Shown here piece by piece: positions 32,470-43,799 of a stretch of 64,000 nucleotides of DNA. The notes below the pieces were generated by a model that saw only the letters and a program-made list of their open reading frames with translations, had not been told where the DNA came from and did no database searches. The stretch's first letter is position 1; the number at the start of each line of letters is the position of its first letter. This stretch comes from Limnephilus marmoratus (lineage: Eukaryota; Arthropoda; Insecta; Trichoptera; Limnephilidae). Position numbers and translations under genes: made by a program. The stretch lies in contig OU862934.1 of the NCBI GenBank assembly GCA_917880885.1, positions 29,992,734-30,056,733 on the forward strand, read 5' to 3'.

Positions 32470-33556
32470 GCTAGGTCGCCCTAAGACTTATCAGAAGTAC
32501 TCTGGTTCATGGGGTGAGTTTTGTCTAGATTTGATTGTCGGCGGATGCGTTTACCCACATACTGAGGACAGGTTGATAGAGACAGTTTTCTTTCTCTCGA
32601 CCCATCGCCTTGCACCACAGTGAGTGGAGGTGATTCAAACGTCCGTAATATTTAGTCCTTTTAACCGACGAGTTCATCGAAAATCAATTCATCGAAAGCA
32701 AATTCATCGAAAACGATTTCATCGAAAATCAATTCGTCGAAAATCAATTCATCGAATTATCAATTCATCGAATCGCCAATTCATCGAAAAACATTTTTTT
32801 TGTAGATATTAGAGCTGTCAAAATTAAATACCCAAAAAGTTCTATTTAACTGAGTTAAATGTGTTTAGCAACTGTCAGTTTCGTAGTGACAATGTAGAAT
32901 TTATAGGTTATCTCTTCGATTTCCTATTGTCTGATACTGCAAAAAAGGGATATCTAAGGAACGGTGACCAGACAACTCATAATGAAACCAACTCATAAAC
33001 AACTCAGAAAGGTCATTAAGAGTGATGATAAAAAATATTTAAAAATTGGTTAAATAGGTTAAAATTAGGTTAGGTTAGGTTAGGTTAGGTTAGTTTAGGT
33101 TAACCAATGCTTTTTTAACTTCTCGGTCCGCTCGGCATTTCAACAAAATATATTTTTTCGATGAATTGGCGATTCGATGAATTGATCATTCGGTGAATTG
33201 GTTTTCGATGAATTGATTTTCGATGAATTGGTTTTCGATTAACTCGTTTTCGATGAACTCGTTTTCGATGAATTGATTTTCGATGAATTGGTTTTCGATG
33301 AACTCGTTTTCGATGAACTCGTTTTCGATGAATTTGCTTTCGATGAATTGATTTTCGATGAATTGATTTTCGATGAATTCGTTTTCGATGAACTCGTCGT
33401 GAACCTTTAGTCCTGGATACACTGACCCACACCTTATATATATTTCTACTTCTCAGAACTTCCTCTCCTTCTTTCCCATAAAAATACCCTCCACACAGCA
33501 TCCCAAAAATGGGATAGGCCTTGAGGTATATTTTTTTCCTCAGGGCCTCCTGTGTG
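32470..33556 (+). mobile_element. LINE-A longer non-coding derivative interrupted by a foldback element
   Basis: Left part to 32658: TCATGGGGTGAGTTTTGTCT, GGCGGATGCG, CATCGCCTTGCACCACAGTG and CAAACGTCCGT. Right part from 33406: TCCTGGATACACTGACCC, then the 3' UTR and a well preserved stem-loop ending CTCCTGTGTGGAG. No ORF. Aligning with 29983-30185 shows the two parts are continuous once the foldback element is removed. Confidence 0.8.
32659..33405. mobile_element. Foldback element FB1 with 15-bp repeat arms and 8-bp target duplication
   Basis: A 747-bp element flanked by TTTAGTCC at 32651-32658 and 33406-33413. Left arm (about 32670-32793) has about 8 units of TTCATCGAAAATCAA; right arm (33152-33395) has about 16 inverted units (TTCGATGAATTGATT and variants ending in CTCG). 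The unique centre holds a (TTAGG)n-like tract at 33064-33100. No transposase. Inverted arms built from short tandem repeats define foldback elements. Long open frames across the arms on both strands arise because 15 is a multiple of 3. Confidence 0.85.
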
Positions 33557-33866
33557 GAGCTAAAGTAAAATATATCGATGGTCCCGAACAACAAGGTCGG
33601 ATCCGTTAAAAATTGAAAATCGTTTTATTGACTTATTTTTATTTCCTTTTGATGATTTAAAAGTCTGTAATTTTGGAATTTTCAATGAAATGAAAAGAAA
33701 CATGTAAATATTTTTCTTATACACCTTATTTCTTGACCTCAAAAATAGTAAAAATGCAGAAACGAATTTTTAAACAGATCTACTGCAAAACTACAAAATC
33801 GCACATCAGACATTGCTTTTCGGGACCGTCGATAGCCATAATATCAAATAATTATGTAGTTAGGTA
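33557..33866. other. Unassigned interval
   Basis: No feature recognised. Confidence 0.35.
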
Positions 33867-34383
33867 CTATTAAGACTGTGAAATGTTTGGGATTTACTTT
33901 AAGAACAGTAAATGATTTGACGTCACTTTATTCATTTTAAATTCTCCTCACTGCCTTAGTAAGAAGTAATTTAGAATACAATTCCACCATTTGGTCACCA
34001 TACAATAAAAATTGAGGGAGTTTAATATTAATGTTTAAGGTTCATTCATTTCATATTCTCCATTACCCGTTGAACAAATCAATTACGATAACTTAATGAA
34101 AGTACTTTATTTAACTGACTTATTTTGTAGAAAGGCATAGAGCGATCTGGTACTTTTATTCAAATTAGTTAATGGCTCAATGGATGCACCGAACTTAACG
34201 AAACTAATAACATTCCGAGTACCAAATCGTGACACGAGACTTCCAGATCTATTCTTTGTTTATCCGTCGAAAACTAACTAAAGGCTTGGAAATAAATTCA
34301 GTTCCGATATTTTCATTTATTCCTTACCAAAATTTATATCAGAAATTTCTAAAATTCTTCTTCCCTTCTATTAATAGGTATAA
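33867..34383 (+). pseudogene. LINE-E RT C-terminus, strongly decayed
   Basis: Pieces in shifting frames: TVKCLGFTLRTVNDL, ALVRSNLEYNSTIWSPYNKN and LLFKLVNGSMDAPNL-like text, then GLEINSVPIFSFIP. This is the same region as 30268-30820 (compare RSVLEYGSTVWNPHYI). Many stops and indels. Confidence 0.65.
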
Positions 34384-34397
34384 TGGAAGAGAAATAA

Positions 34398-34483
34398 TTT
34401 TTATTTTTTTTTTATTTTTTTTTTTATTTATTTTTTTTTTTTTAATTTTTTTATTTTTTTTTTATTTTTTTATTTTAGTAATT
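34398..34483. repeat. T-rich low-complexity tract
   Basis: (TTTTA)n/(T)n run after the LINE-E remnant. Confidence 0.8.
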
Positions 34484-34533
34484 TGTACATTGAAGTTTAC
34501 AAATTTCTAATTGATTAAAATATTTCATATTCA

Positions 34534-35760
34534 CTATATTTTTTCAAGTTTTATGTAGCTCCTACAATACATCTTGAACTTTCCAATTGGTGTGGACTTT
34601 AAAGTTTCTGGTAGTGTGTTATACAACTTCATTCCCTTGTAAAGTAGACTGTTCTGCGTATTCGCTTTGTCCTTTTTTTGTAGCCTAATTTCCTTGCACG
34701 TCCTTGTGTTATATCTGTGAATGTCTTTATTGTATACAATTTTATTTGAGAAGTATTTTGGTAACGTGTTGTTCAATATTTTGTGGATAAATACCATCGT
34801 GTTCAAGGTCAGCATCTGTTTAACGGTCAACCAATTTAGTTCCTTTAACATTTTAATTATTTTTGAAAATCTGTTTCGTCGGAGAATTATTCTCATAGCC
34901 CTGTTTTGGAGAATTTGTAACTTATTTTGTTCTCTTTCGTTACATAGGAAAAGTATACTTGAGCAGTAGTTGAAGTGTGGAGCAATAATTGAATTGTATT
35001 ATGGTGATTGCAGTTTTTCTAGAAATTTTTGGCCGAATTCTTCCAAAAAAAGATATCTTTTTGTCAATTTTCTTTTGGGTGTATTCAGCATGTCTATTGA
35101 AGTTTAGTTTGGAATCTAATATAACTCCTAAGTATTTCATTTCAGTAACATTTTCAATAATTTCACCATCAATTTTAATTTTGCTTTCACTGGATGTCTT
35201 CTTGTATCCGATCACCATACATTTTGTTTTTTTTTGTATTTAATTTAAGCCTATTTATTTTTAGCCATCTTGATATATCATTTAGTTCATTATTTAAAAT
35301 GTGTATTAGTTCTTCATAGTTATCTCCAATTAAGTATATTAGTGTATCATCGGCAAAAAGTCGTACTTTGCATTTTGAAAATATTTTCACCATGTCATTA
35401 ATATAGAGTATGAACAATAGAGGTCCAAGGACCGATCCCTGTGGTACTCCTAACTTATTTTCCATTGGTTTTGAAAATTGATTATTTATTTTTGTTACCT
35501 GCTTTCTGTCTCTCAAATACTCTTGTTTTAATTTAATGGCTACAGATGAGAAACCAATTTCTTTAAGCTTTCTTATTAGTATGTCTCGGTCTATAGTTTC
35601 GAATGCCCTTTGAAAATCCAAAAATATTGCTAAGATAAATTTATTATTATTCATTCCTTCCTTCCATTCTTCGACAATTACGTTTAATGCTGTTTCATAT
35701 GAGTTATTAGATCTGAACCCTGATTGCTCTTGGTATAATATAGAATTAATTGGTATTTAA
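34534..35760 (-). pseudogene. LINE-F reverse transcriptase, antisense, three frames
   Basis: From the right on the minus strand: NSILYQEQSGFRSNNSYETA, LAIFLDFQRAFETIDRDIL (first catalytic D), KLGVPQGSVLGPLLFILYI, VRLFADDTLIYLI (catalytic FADD), LKINRLKLNTKK, then a frameshift, VTEMKYLGVILDSKLNF, another frameshift and LNWLTVKQMLTLNTMVFIHK, MKLYNTLPETLKSTP to a stop at 34534. This is the palm-to-C-terminus of a Jockey-clade RT. The N-terminal RT and endonuclease are missing. Its 5' truncation point lies near 35760-35858 next to the mariner piece. Confidence 0.9.
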
Positions 35761-35858
35761 TTGTTTAGGTAGTTCATCGATCCCTATACTAAAAAAAACA
35801 TTCGGACGGGAATAAATAAAATCTTTGAAGGCTGTTTGGACTGCCCCGTGCTAATTTG

Positions 35859-36358
35859 CTTCAAGTGGATTAAAACAGTTTTATCACTAACACCGCAGCC
35901 TGCAGCTAACTCGGACGTGGTTTGCGATGGATCCGCTTCCACAATAGCCTTCAATTCTTCATTATCAACTTTGGTCTCCGGCCGTCCACGGGGCTTGTTC
36001 TGCAGGTCGACATTTCCAGAACGAAATCGTTGGAACCAAAAACGCACTGTGTTTTCTTTTGCGGCACCATCGCCATACACATCATTAATCCTTCGAGCCG
36101 TTTCTGCAGCACTGGTGCTACGGTGGAACTCGTACTCGTAAATAACGCGATATTTCAAGTTTTCCATTTTGTAAACTAAGTAACGCAAAGAAAAAAAAAA
36201 CTATTAAGGAAAAAACAAATGAATTATAATTTTTGAAACACAAATACACGAGTAAATAACTGTATAAATTTGAATTTGGAATTCCTAACCAAAGAGAAGA
36301 TATTTGAGATCAAAGTTGCCAGTACAGCAAAACGCCGATTTCGTATGTAAGGACCTAA
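35859..36358 (-). pseudogene. mariner transposase, N-terminal half, with 5' terminal repeat
   Basis: ATG at 36167 (minus). Reads YEFHRSTSAAETARRINDVY, KENTVRFWFQRFRSGNVDLQ, NKPRGRPETKVDNEELKAIV and SELAAGCGVSDKTVLIHLKQ. This is the paired helix-turn-helix DNA-binding domain of mariner transposase, including the conserved GRP linker. The sequence leaves the family immediately after HLKQI, so the DD(34)D catalytic domain is lost. Upstream, the terminal repeat (minus: TTAGGTCCTTACATACGAAA) ends at 36358 beside a TA (36359-36360). LINE-F or another event truncated the rest. Confidence 0.9.
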
Positions 36359-36420
36359 TATTTTGTTATATTTATTTATTTATTTATTTTATTTTAAATG
36401 CACATTTACAGTTATACATA

Positions 36421-38693
36421 TAGGGTGGAGCACGGATGTATGAAAAAAAATTTTTTTTAAGATTCAGAGTTCTAATAGGGGGGGATTTGTGCCTTATGTT
36501 AAAGTAAAAATACGTGGGATTTTTCATTTCATTTGATTAAGATCTTCAGTCTCCGCAGTGACTTCAAAAATTGAAAATTAGGGTAAAAAAGTTTAAAGTT
36601 TATAAGGCGATACATTGTGATTAATTTCGTGGTAAGTAGGTGTTAAATGATAAACAATATATAATTAAGATATTTATTAAGGCATCGCTGTAAAAAAAAA
36701 GAAATTTGAAACAAACTCGAAAAATTATAATTTAGGTTTAAAATCCCTTTTTAGTTTCAAATTTAGGCATTTGATTTCGCGATTCCAGCTTGGCATTTAT
36801 TGCACCTAATCGCGACTTTCTTATCCACTGAGAAATGGAAACCTCCATTGTATTCTTTAAAGCTCTTTCAACAGCTTGAGTATGGCAGGGAAGCCTTATA
36901 AACAAGAGTTCGTTTTCACCACCAGATTCCACGACATTCTGAATTTCCTAGTCCAATAAATTTTTCAAAATCGGTGGTTCGGTTAAGTTTTCCTGCCAAT
37001 TTATTAAATCACTATATGTAGAAGCATTAAAATCTATTAATGGCACTTGAAACAGTCTAGGTGTTGGAGGTTGAGTAGTACTGCGTGCCTTTAGTAGGGC
37101 TGCCAGCTCTCTAACATGTTTTTTATCATCTATTATCATCGCAAGAAGAATCCCTTCAGGATGGCAAAGTAGCCGTTTCTTTGGATAACTTTTTTTAGAG
37201 TTTCTGGCAGGTATCTGGAGGCCTTGATAATATTGAACAGATTACACGTGCCATCTTTGCATGATGGTTTACTTTTAATTGAGAACCAAAACGGTGCGTA
37301 AACTTTGACCACAAAAGTAGCCAGAGTTTTCACATTTTCAGGTGGTTCTTCAGTAGATACATACAAACGTAGTCTTCGGTGATCCAACGGGCATGTGATT
37401 TTCTGGAGATTTATTGCCTAGGTCTTCTGGAAATTCATCTGAAACTACAGCCGAGACAATTTTATACAAGTACTGATGGTCTGGACTCAGATCTTTGGCC
37501 ATTTCTGGTAGCATTTGACCTTCAATGCGTTCAAAATTTTTAACAAGCAGCTTTTTACAGGTTTCCAGTGATTTTCCCAGTGGGCCAATATAAGATTTAA
37601 GTCCCGAAGTACACCCATCAAGATGAAAAAACAAGTGGTTTTTGTAGCCTTTTCTCAAGCAGTCTTATAATTCCAGCATACTTTCCAGTATTAACATTCG
37701 TACCATCACAATCAAATGCCATAAAACCTATCCTGGGAAACTTCTTTATGTAACAGAAACCCTGTTATCACGGTATCTATTCCTTTTGCTGTACCAACAT
37801 CAGGTACCACGTATCCCATGTAAATGGATCCCGGCTCTTGAATCAGTGAGATAGGTTCCTTTTTAGAGTCTTTTGCAACTTCTTTATAGCAGTTACGTCG
37901 ATTCCGCTGATTACCATTACCCGAGACGTTCTTTGATCGGTCAAAAAAGTTTGCTCTTGTTTGGGAACCTTTTTATCCTTAGGATATATACATTGAGCGA
38001 ATGCTTTGTACTTGCATACTGAAATATCAAAAAGTGTTTTACTGCTTTTCTGAACTATTTAACTTGTCCAGGGAGAGCCTCTTGATAGATTGAGTAGATT
38101 TTTGCACTTTAAATGATATGCTTTCAACATTTGAACGATCTTTGTTCGCGTCAATGTAGGAAAAGATGCAGTGTGCCATATATTTTCAATTTCGACATTA
38201 CTATATCTGCTATCTCACCAAAAATTTTCTTTTGCAGTTTCTGATTGTAATTTCAGTTGATGTCTCGTCCACTCATAATAGTATTTTACTGCATCTTCGT
38301 AAGTAGGTAGAAAGTTCTCTTTCATCTCACAAACATCACCAAATAGAGGACATTTGAATACACTCCGAGTTCTTTGCATAGTTGCCATGAAAGAATATCG
38401 AAAGTAATTTTAACGACAAATGAGCGTGCGACTGATCCGAGCCTCGAACAAATAGAGCAAGCAAGCTAAGTATCACCTCCCGCGCTTCCTCTCTCCCCTT
38501 TATTTAAATTATAAATCACAAATTCGAACTTCTTTTTATTTTGTGTCGAATCTATATTTATACCAAATAAACTTTCTTGATAAAAAATAGTACGTTTATT
38601 TAAAAATATCGTACATAAACATGACTGCCAATTAGAGTGTAAAGCCGACTATTTTCGTAAATTCAATGCCGTTGCGGAGACAGTTACCCTAAA
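36421..38693 (-). mobile_element. Possible DNA transposon carrying a conserved transposon-associated gene
   Basis: The coding remnant 36738-38388 sits between AGGGTGGAGCACGG (36424, left) and, reversed at the right, AGGGTAACTGTCTCCGCAAC (38693). Both flanks contain CTCCGCA (36552 and, reversed, about 38675). These could be the element's ends, but the inverted match is short and no target duplication is clear. Confidence 0.35.
36738..38388 (-). pseudogene. Conserved insect transposon-associated protein, decayed
   Basis: The minus strand opens at 38388 with MATMQRTRSVFKCPLFGDVC and continues in shifting frames: RIGFMAFDCDGTNVNTGKYA, FHLDGCTSGLKSYIGPLGKS, MLPEMAKDLSPDHQYLYKIV, LRLYVSTEEPPENVKTLATF, FNIIKASRYLPETL, LINWQENLTEPPIL and FIRLPCHTQAVERALKN, ending KFETKKGF at 36738. 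I recognise this as a family of uncharacterised proteins that is repetitive in insect genomes and widely found with mobile DNA; I cannot name its biochemical function. At least six stops or frameshifts make this copy inactive. Confidence 0.75.
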
Positions 38694-38834
38694 AAAAAAT
38701 TAATAATATTTTACATGGCTTAAATTAAGCCTAAAAGGCACCAAATTTTCACTCTTACATTACCGTCCAGTGAAAAAAAAGAATTCACTCCTACCTAAAT
38801 TACATAACCAATAATAAACATATATTTTATTTTA

Positions 38835-39907
38835 TTAAGTAATAATAGCGTTTTTGAATTGATCAATATTTAGTTTAAAAATATCTATATCAGGGGGCAG
38901 GAAATTTAGTAAAATAATCATTTTTCCGAGCGGCATTACTAGTGGTAAGTTAGTTCTGCATCTCGGAACAACAAAAGTTCTGTGTCTGCGTGCTCTTGTG
39001 AAGTTGTCGGGGACATAAAACTCAAATTTTTGTAATATATCGGGAATACAGATGTTACCGTTTAAAAGTTTATATGCTGTTGTCAGCAAAGCAGTTTTCC
39101 TTCTTTCGGCGAGGCTATTAATACCCAGCATGCCGGACAAAAAGGCTGATGGATATAACCAGGGATAATATCCGAAGTCTCTAAGATACAAATATCTCAG
39201 AAACTTATTTTGCACTTTCTCAATCATTTGAGAGTATGTTAAATCCACTGGTCCCCATATTACTGAACCACTTTCCAAAATGCTACGTACTAAACTATAG
39301 TATAGCAAACGAATCGCGGCTGAGCTGCAAAAGTGTCTTGAGTTGCTTAGCACAAATCCTAGCATTCTTAGAGCTTTGCTGCATATCGTCTCTATGTGGA
39401 CGTGAAATGTTAGGTGCGCATCAAATGTGATTCCCAAATCTCTCAAAATAACAATGTGCTGAAGAGACGAATAAGACATTTTGTAGTTATAGTAAATCGT
39501 TTTGTTCGCCTTGGTGTAGCACATGATAGAGCATTTCTTAATATTAAATCCTAATTTATTGGTGTGACTCCATTCGACGATAGAATTTACATCACTTTGT
39601 AGCTGCAAGCAATTTTCCAAAGATTTTATTAAAAGGAATAGTTTAAGGTCATCCGCGAATAAGAGAAACTTAGAAAATTTTATGCAATGATAAATGTCGT
39701 TGATAAATAGCGAGAAAAGTAAGGGTCCAAGATTTGACCCCTGCGGAACTCCAGAGTTTGTGATGAAGTTGGAAGATTGAAATATACCATAAGTTACGTA
39801 TTGCTGTCTGTTTGAGAAATAACTTAGAAATAGACGTAGAAGTTTCGCTGAAAATCCAAATTGGTCGAGCTTATTTAGGAGAATAAGCGGATCTACCGAG
39901 TCAAAGT
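38835..39907 (-). pseudogene. LINE-D reverse transcriptase, 5'-truncated, frame mostly intact
   Basis: The minus strand frame is open from the truncation point at 39907 to the stop at 38835. It starts FDSVDPLILLNKLDQFG, then NSGVPQGSNLGPLLFSLFI, FLLFADDLKLFL (catalytic FADD), LGFNIKKCSIM, LRDLGITFDAHLTFHVHIET, RSILESGSVIWGPVDL and KFLRYLYLRDFGYYPW, ending in a hydrophobic/IDIF tail. About 355 codons with no internal stop: RT palm, thumb and C-terminal domain of a Jockey/I-like LINE. Missing endonuclease and RT fingers. The open frame suggests recent insertion. Text to the left (38700-38834) is its 3' UTR. Confidence 0.9.
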
Positions 39908-40336
39908 TTTAACATGTTTTACGTAAATCGAATTTAAAATCTAAATTTCATCCGATTTTTGTGTTTATTTTTACAATTATGGACCTACTTACTTGACATG
40001 TGCATTCGAACTATAGTTTATCAATTAGAAGAATTCTTAACAAAGATATACATCTAAATTTCAATTAGCTTTGAAAAGTTTTAATCTAGAATATGACAAC
40101 TAAAGCTAGCTGTCAGGTGCAAATTTTGTGACAAACGAAATGGCGGATCTCGGCAAAATAATTGCAAATATTGTAAAAGGTTAGTACTACGTATTCTTAT
40201 GATATATTATCTTATTAAAAACCTTGTATTTTGTTTAGACAACGTGTAGAAATCAAAAATATCCAATGTTGACTTGAAAAAGTAAAATTTAAGGCAATCT
40301 TACAGGAATTAACACGCAGGATTCGCACATTTTTAA
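39908..40336. other. Unassigned interval with a possible mini-exon
   Basis: At 40140 an ATG in good context opens MADLGKIIANIVK, followed directly by a donor-like GTTAGT (40180); an acceptor-like TTTTGTTTAG ends at 40238, but the frame stops four codons later. Not called as a gene. Confidence 0.2.
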
Positions 40337-40564
40337 AGTTTACGATTTTATAATATTTTTTTTATAATTCCTACAAATATGTGATAATCAACAAAAGATA
40401 GGTTAATTTATTAACTATATAGAACTATAATCAGTTTGCATGTCTTCATATTAAAATTCGGAGATATGATTTTTTCAATGTCGGCGGAAAAAATTCAAAA
40501 TGTACTCGAAAATGTCACGAGCAATCGAGGGCAAAAGTTATAAAACGCGCTGTCGTTCCAGTGG
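40337..40564. repeat. piggyBac-type MITE, left-truncated copy
   Basis: Matches the right two-thirds of 4106-4438 and 52142-52472 (CATATTAAAATTCGGAGATA, GGCGGAAAAAATTCAAAATG, CGCTGTCGTTCCAGTGG). Confidence 0.65.
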
Positions 40565-40984
40565 TTGTGTTTTTGAAGTAGAAGTTGTATAGCCCTGTTG
40601 AGATTTTGAATTCGGAAGAAACGTAAAGGGCGCATACTGCACCTGTGGTGCATCAAACACCTATCAAGACTCCTATTGTTTGAGATATAAAACGGAAATG
40701 ACGCTGGTCTGCACTCAATGGCCGCTTTGATTGTGATCTCACTTTTCAAGGCTCCTTGGTTCTTGGTTCATTGGTTGAGATTGTTTTGGTAAACCTTCTC
40801 TCTACCGCGTGTTAACTGCACTCCAATTTTGGACCGATATCAATCGTAGACAAAAAAAAGTGTTCCATTTTTCGACCATAATCGTTCCAGTGATAGAGTA
40901 TCCTGCAATTACCCTTCTTTTAATATCTCTATCATGTTTTCCAATAACACATAAGATCGTAAGACATAAAACTGTTAATCATGT
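40565..40984. other. Unassigned interval
   Basis: No feature recognised; the frame that begins at 40809 only becomes LINE-like after about 40985. Confidence 0.35.
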
Positions 40985-41458
40985 TAATCATATCGCCATA
41001 AGGACGTCAACAACAAAAATTTTTAAACAGTTTGATGTTCCAAGCATACAGAAAATCTATGCCAAAAACATTCTAGTACATCACCTCAAAAACGATTTAG
41101 TGGCAGACACCTCACATGCTCATATAACCAGAGCCAAACAAACAGACATACTTAATATACCAAAGTGTAACTCTTCGCTCGGACAAAGAATTTCTGAATT
41201 TTCAGCAGTAAAGTTATATAAAAAACTCCCATTTATTATCAAACAAATTAAAACAAAAAATAGCTACATTAAGGACATTAAATGTTGGCTGAAGGACTAT
41301 CGAAAAATAAACTTACTAGTATACTTAAAACATCGTCGTAGAAGTTTCTGGAAAACCTTATCCAAACCATGAAGTTAAACCATAGAAGTCGCTGAAAACT
41401 TATCCAAAGCATAGTCCCCCTCAGCACAAGATCTCCTATCTCCTAGTAAAGAGGACTG
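40985..41458 (+). pseudogene. LINE-B 3' end (RT C-terminus and stem-loop)
   Basis: Frame: TSTTKIFKQFDVPSIQKIYA, NILVHHLKNDLV, SLGQRISEFSAVKLYKKLPF and KDIKCWLKDYRKIN, stop at 41372. It is the same C-terminal module as 56517-56834 (IYAKNILAYLF, FGQRNFRYFATKLYN). A worn stem-loop (AGTCCCCCTC ... TCCTAGTAAAGAGGACT) lies at about 41412-41456. Confidence 0.75.
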
Positions 41459-41742
41459 CGAATATAATTTATATTTTATATATAAAAATGAATCGCTAAA
41501 TGTGTTGCTAAGCGCAAATCTCGAGAGCAGCTGAACCGATTTCGCTAATTCTTTTTTTAGAATATTCCTTGAAGTACGAGGATGGTTCTTACGGCGAGAA
41601 AAATTAAGAACATTGCGCAGAAAATTGATTAATTTCAGAAACATCGCACGTTTGACAGTTGGCGTGTTTGAGAATGACATTTTGCAAAACAATGATTGTT
41701 CAATCAGGATTTTATTTTTGAAAATCTTTAAGTTGATAAATT

Positions 41743-42756
41743 ATGATCCTTAATTCTGACCTCAAGGCTATGGAAGAATTTTTCCTCAATTGGCGACTAA
41801 AGCCAAATGGGTCGAAAACAGTTGTGACAGCTTTCCATCTCAGTAATTCACAGGCAAACGCAAAACTCTGTGTTCAGTTTGATGGAAAAAATATTTACCA
41901 TGACCCCCATCCCCGCTATCTTGGAATAACTTTGGACAGGAGCCTGAATTACCGGAAACACATGGAAACAGTGGGCAAAAAAACCAGGACAAGACTAAAC
42001 TTAGTCAATAAGCTGGCTGGTACTAGCTGGGGATGCGACGCCAACACGCTCAGAACGGCATCCATTGCCCTGGTTTTCTCAGCAGCTGAATACTGTGCTC
42101 CAGTATGGGCCAGAAGCGCCCACACTTCCATGGTCGACGTTCAGCTTAATGCCACAATGCGAACCATCAGCGGAACCTTAAAATCGACTCCTCTTCCTTG
42201 GCTCCCCGTACTTGCAAATATAACCCCGCCAAATATCAGGCGAGAGCTTGCAACACTGAGGGAATACAAGAAGGCGCTGCAAAAAAGCGAAATACCCTTG
42301 CACGATGATGTCGTTTCTCACCCGGCATGCCGCTTAAAGTCTCGAAAACCCTTCTGGGCGGAAGGAGAAAGACTCCTTCGAACACCTCTCACCCCAGAAG
42401 ATAGGTGGAAGCTTGAGTGGCAATCAGCCAACATCAAAAACGCCGATCTCGTGCAAGACCCCACTGAGAGACAGCCTGGGTTCTCATTGCCTCGCAAACT
42501 CTGGACTGCCATCAATAGGATAAGGTGCTCCCATAGCCGTTGTGCTCACATGATGCATAGATGGGGCCTTAAAGAGTCGGCGACGTGTGAATGCGGTGCG
42601 GTGCAGACCACCGAACATGTGGTCAACGAATGCCCTCTCCATTCATTCCCCGGCGGGATTTATGAGGTCCACAGGGCAACGCCTGAGGCCCTAGACTGGC
42701 TCGCAGACCTAGATGTCCCCCTCTGACCCCCCACCATACGAAAGAAGAAGAAGTTG
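41743..42756 (+). pseudogene. LINE-G RT C-terminal half with zinc motif and (AAG)n tail
   Basis: An unbroken 327-codon frame: DLKAMEEFFLNWRLKPNGSK, YLGITLDRSLNYRKHMETV, ALVFSAAEYCAPVWARSAHT, then a unique region and a terminal zinc-knuckle-like motif CECGAVQTTEHVVNEC (C-x-C-x7-H-x4-C) at residues about 285-300. Stop at 42724-42726. The (AAG)n tail lies at about 42742-42755. The upstream RT catalytic block is missing (5' truncation at about 41743). The intact frame and higher GC than the neighbourhood suggest a young insertion. Clade not settled among those with C-terminal HxxxC fingers. Confidence 0.85.
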
Positions 42757-42890
42757 ATAAATTTATTTAAAGTAGGTACTCCCCTAATAGTTATGAATCA
42801 AGAATTTTAGATATTTTTAATAGGTACCCATGTTAGGTACCAAATTAAATACATATGAAAAATGGAAATTTGAATAAAAATTGTAAAAGG

Positions 42891-43250
42891 TGGCACGCGG
42901 GCTGTTTAAAAACTGAATGTACTGGGATTGAATATATGGAACGCGGGAGGTCGGTTGGCGGGACGAGGGAGCGGGAAAGGGAAGAGTGAAGGCGGGGAAG
43001 GTGGAAGGGGAACGCGGGAGGGGGAGGGGACGTGTGAGGGGGGAGGGGGGTTCGCGGGACGGGGGAAGGGGGGGGGGAGTGGAGTGGGGAGAGGAAAGGT
43101 GGAGGTGACAGAGTGGGAACGCGAGAGAAGAAGAGGACGTAGGAGAAGAAGGGGAGGCGGAAGGGGAACGGGCGAATGGGAAAGGACACTCAGGGAGAAA
43201 CAATTTCTTTATTAAATAGCATAGCAACGCATGCTGGGACCAGCTAGTTT
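42891..43250 (-). repeat. Polypyrimidine-core repeat, copy 2
   Basis: Minus strand: CTAGCTGGTCCCAGCATGCG, a C/T tract of about 240 bases, and GCCCGCGTGCCACC. Same order as 2086-2350. On the plus strand the core is G-rich with many G4-G7 runs. Confidence 0.65.
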
Positions 43251-43799
43251 TATATATAAACCTAACATGTTTCATATAAAAATGTAAAAAATAATTAACA
43301 TATGGTTACTAAAATAAAAAAAAATAAATTAAAAGTTTATCACTTATAAATAAATTTAAAAAATAGCTCTAACTTAGAAAGTAATCAGCAAACTACCTAC
43401 CTAAGCGGCAGATGGAATATAAATAATATTTCTTCCCAGTGGAATAATAATATTACGGATATTTAAATGATTGCGCCGAGCGAAATATACAATTTCACGG
43501 TAAAGGGTATAAATCTGGCAGATTATTCATAAAATGGTATTAAAGCGGCGCCCATAAATATTTCAACCCTTAAACGATATTACAACCCCCAGAAAGCACC
43601 TCAGGCGGGGGCGGAGTGAGAAGTGCGTAACCCAATATTTTTTAAAGAAAAACGACCCGTTTTCGCAAAAAAAAATTCTTTTAGAAATACGCGAAAACCA
43701 CTAATAAAATAATAAATATTAGAATTAAAAAAAAGACCGGACTAAACATTTGCTGGTTCAGAATTTAGTTCAGTTTCGGTGCCGGTAACCCGGGCGTTT
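43251..43799. other. Unassigned interval
   Basis: No feature recognised. Confidence 0.35.

Noticed and set aside
33064..33100. True interstitial telomere from chromosome fusion
   Set aside because: The tract is short and lies inside a foldback element; similar tracts are inside other mobile elements here.
33115..33594. Long minus-strand open frames with repeated HRKSI / FIENEF units
   Set aside because: They are the 15-bp foldback repeats read in frame; the opposite strand is equally open and the element is a palindrome.
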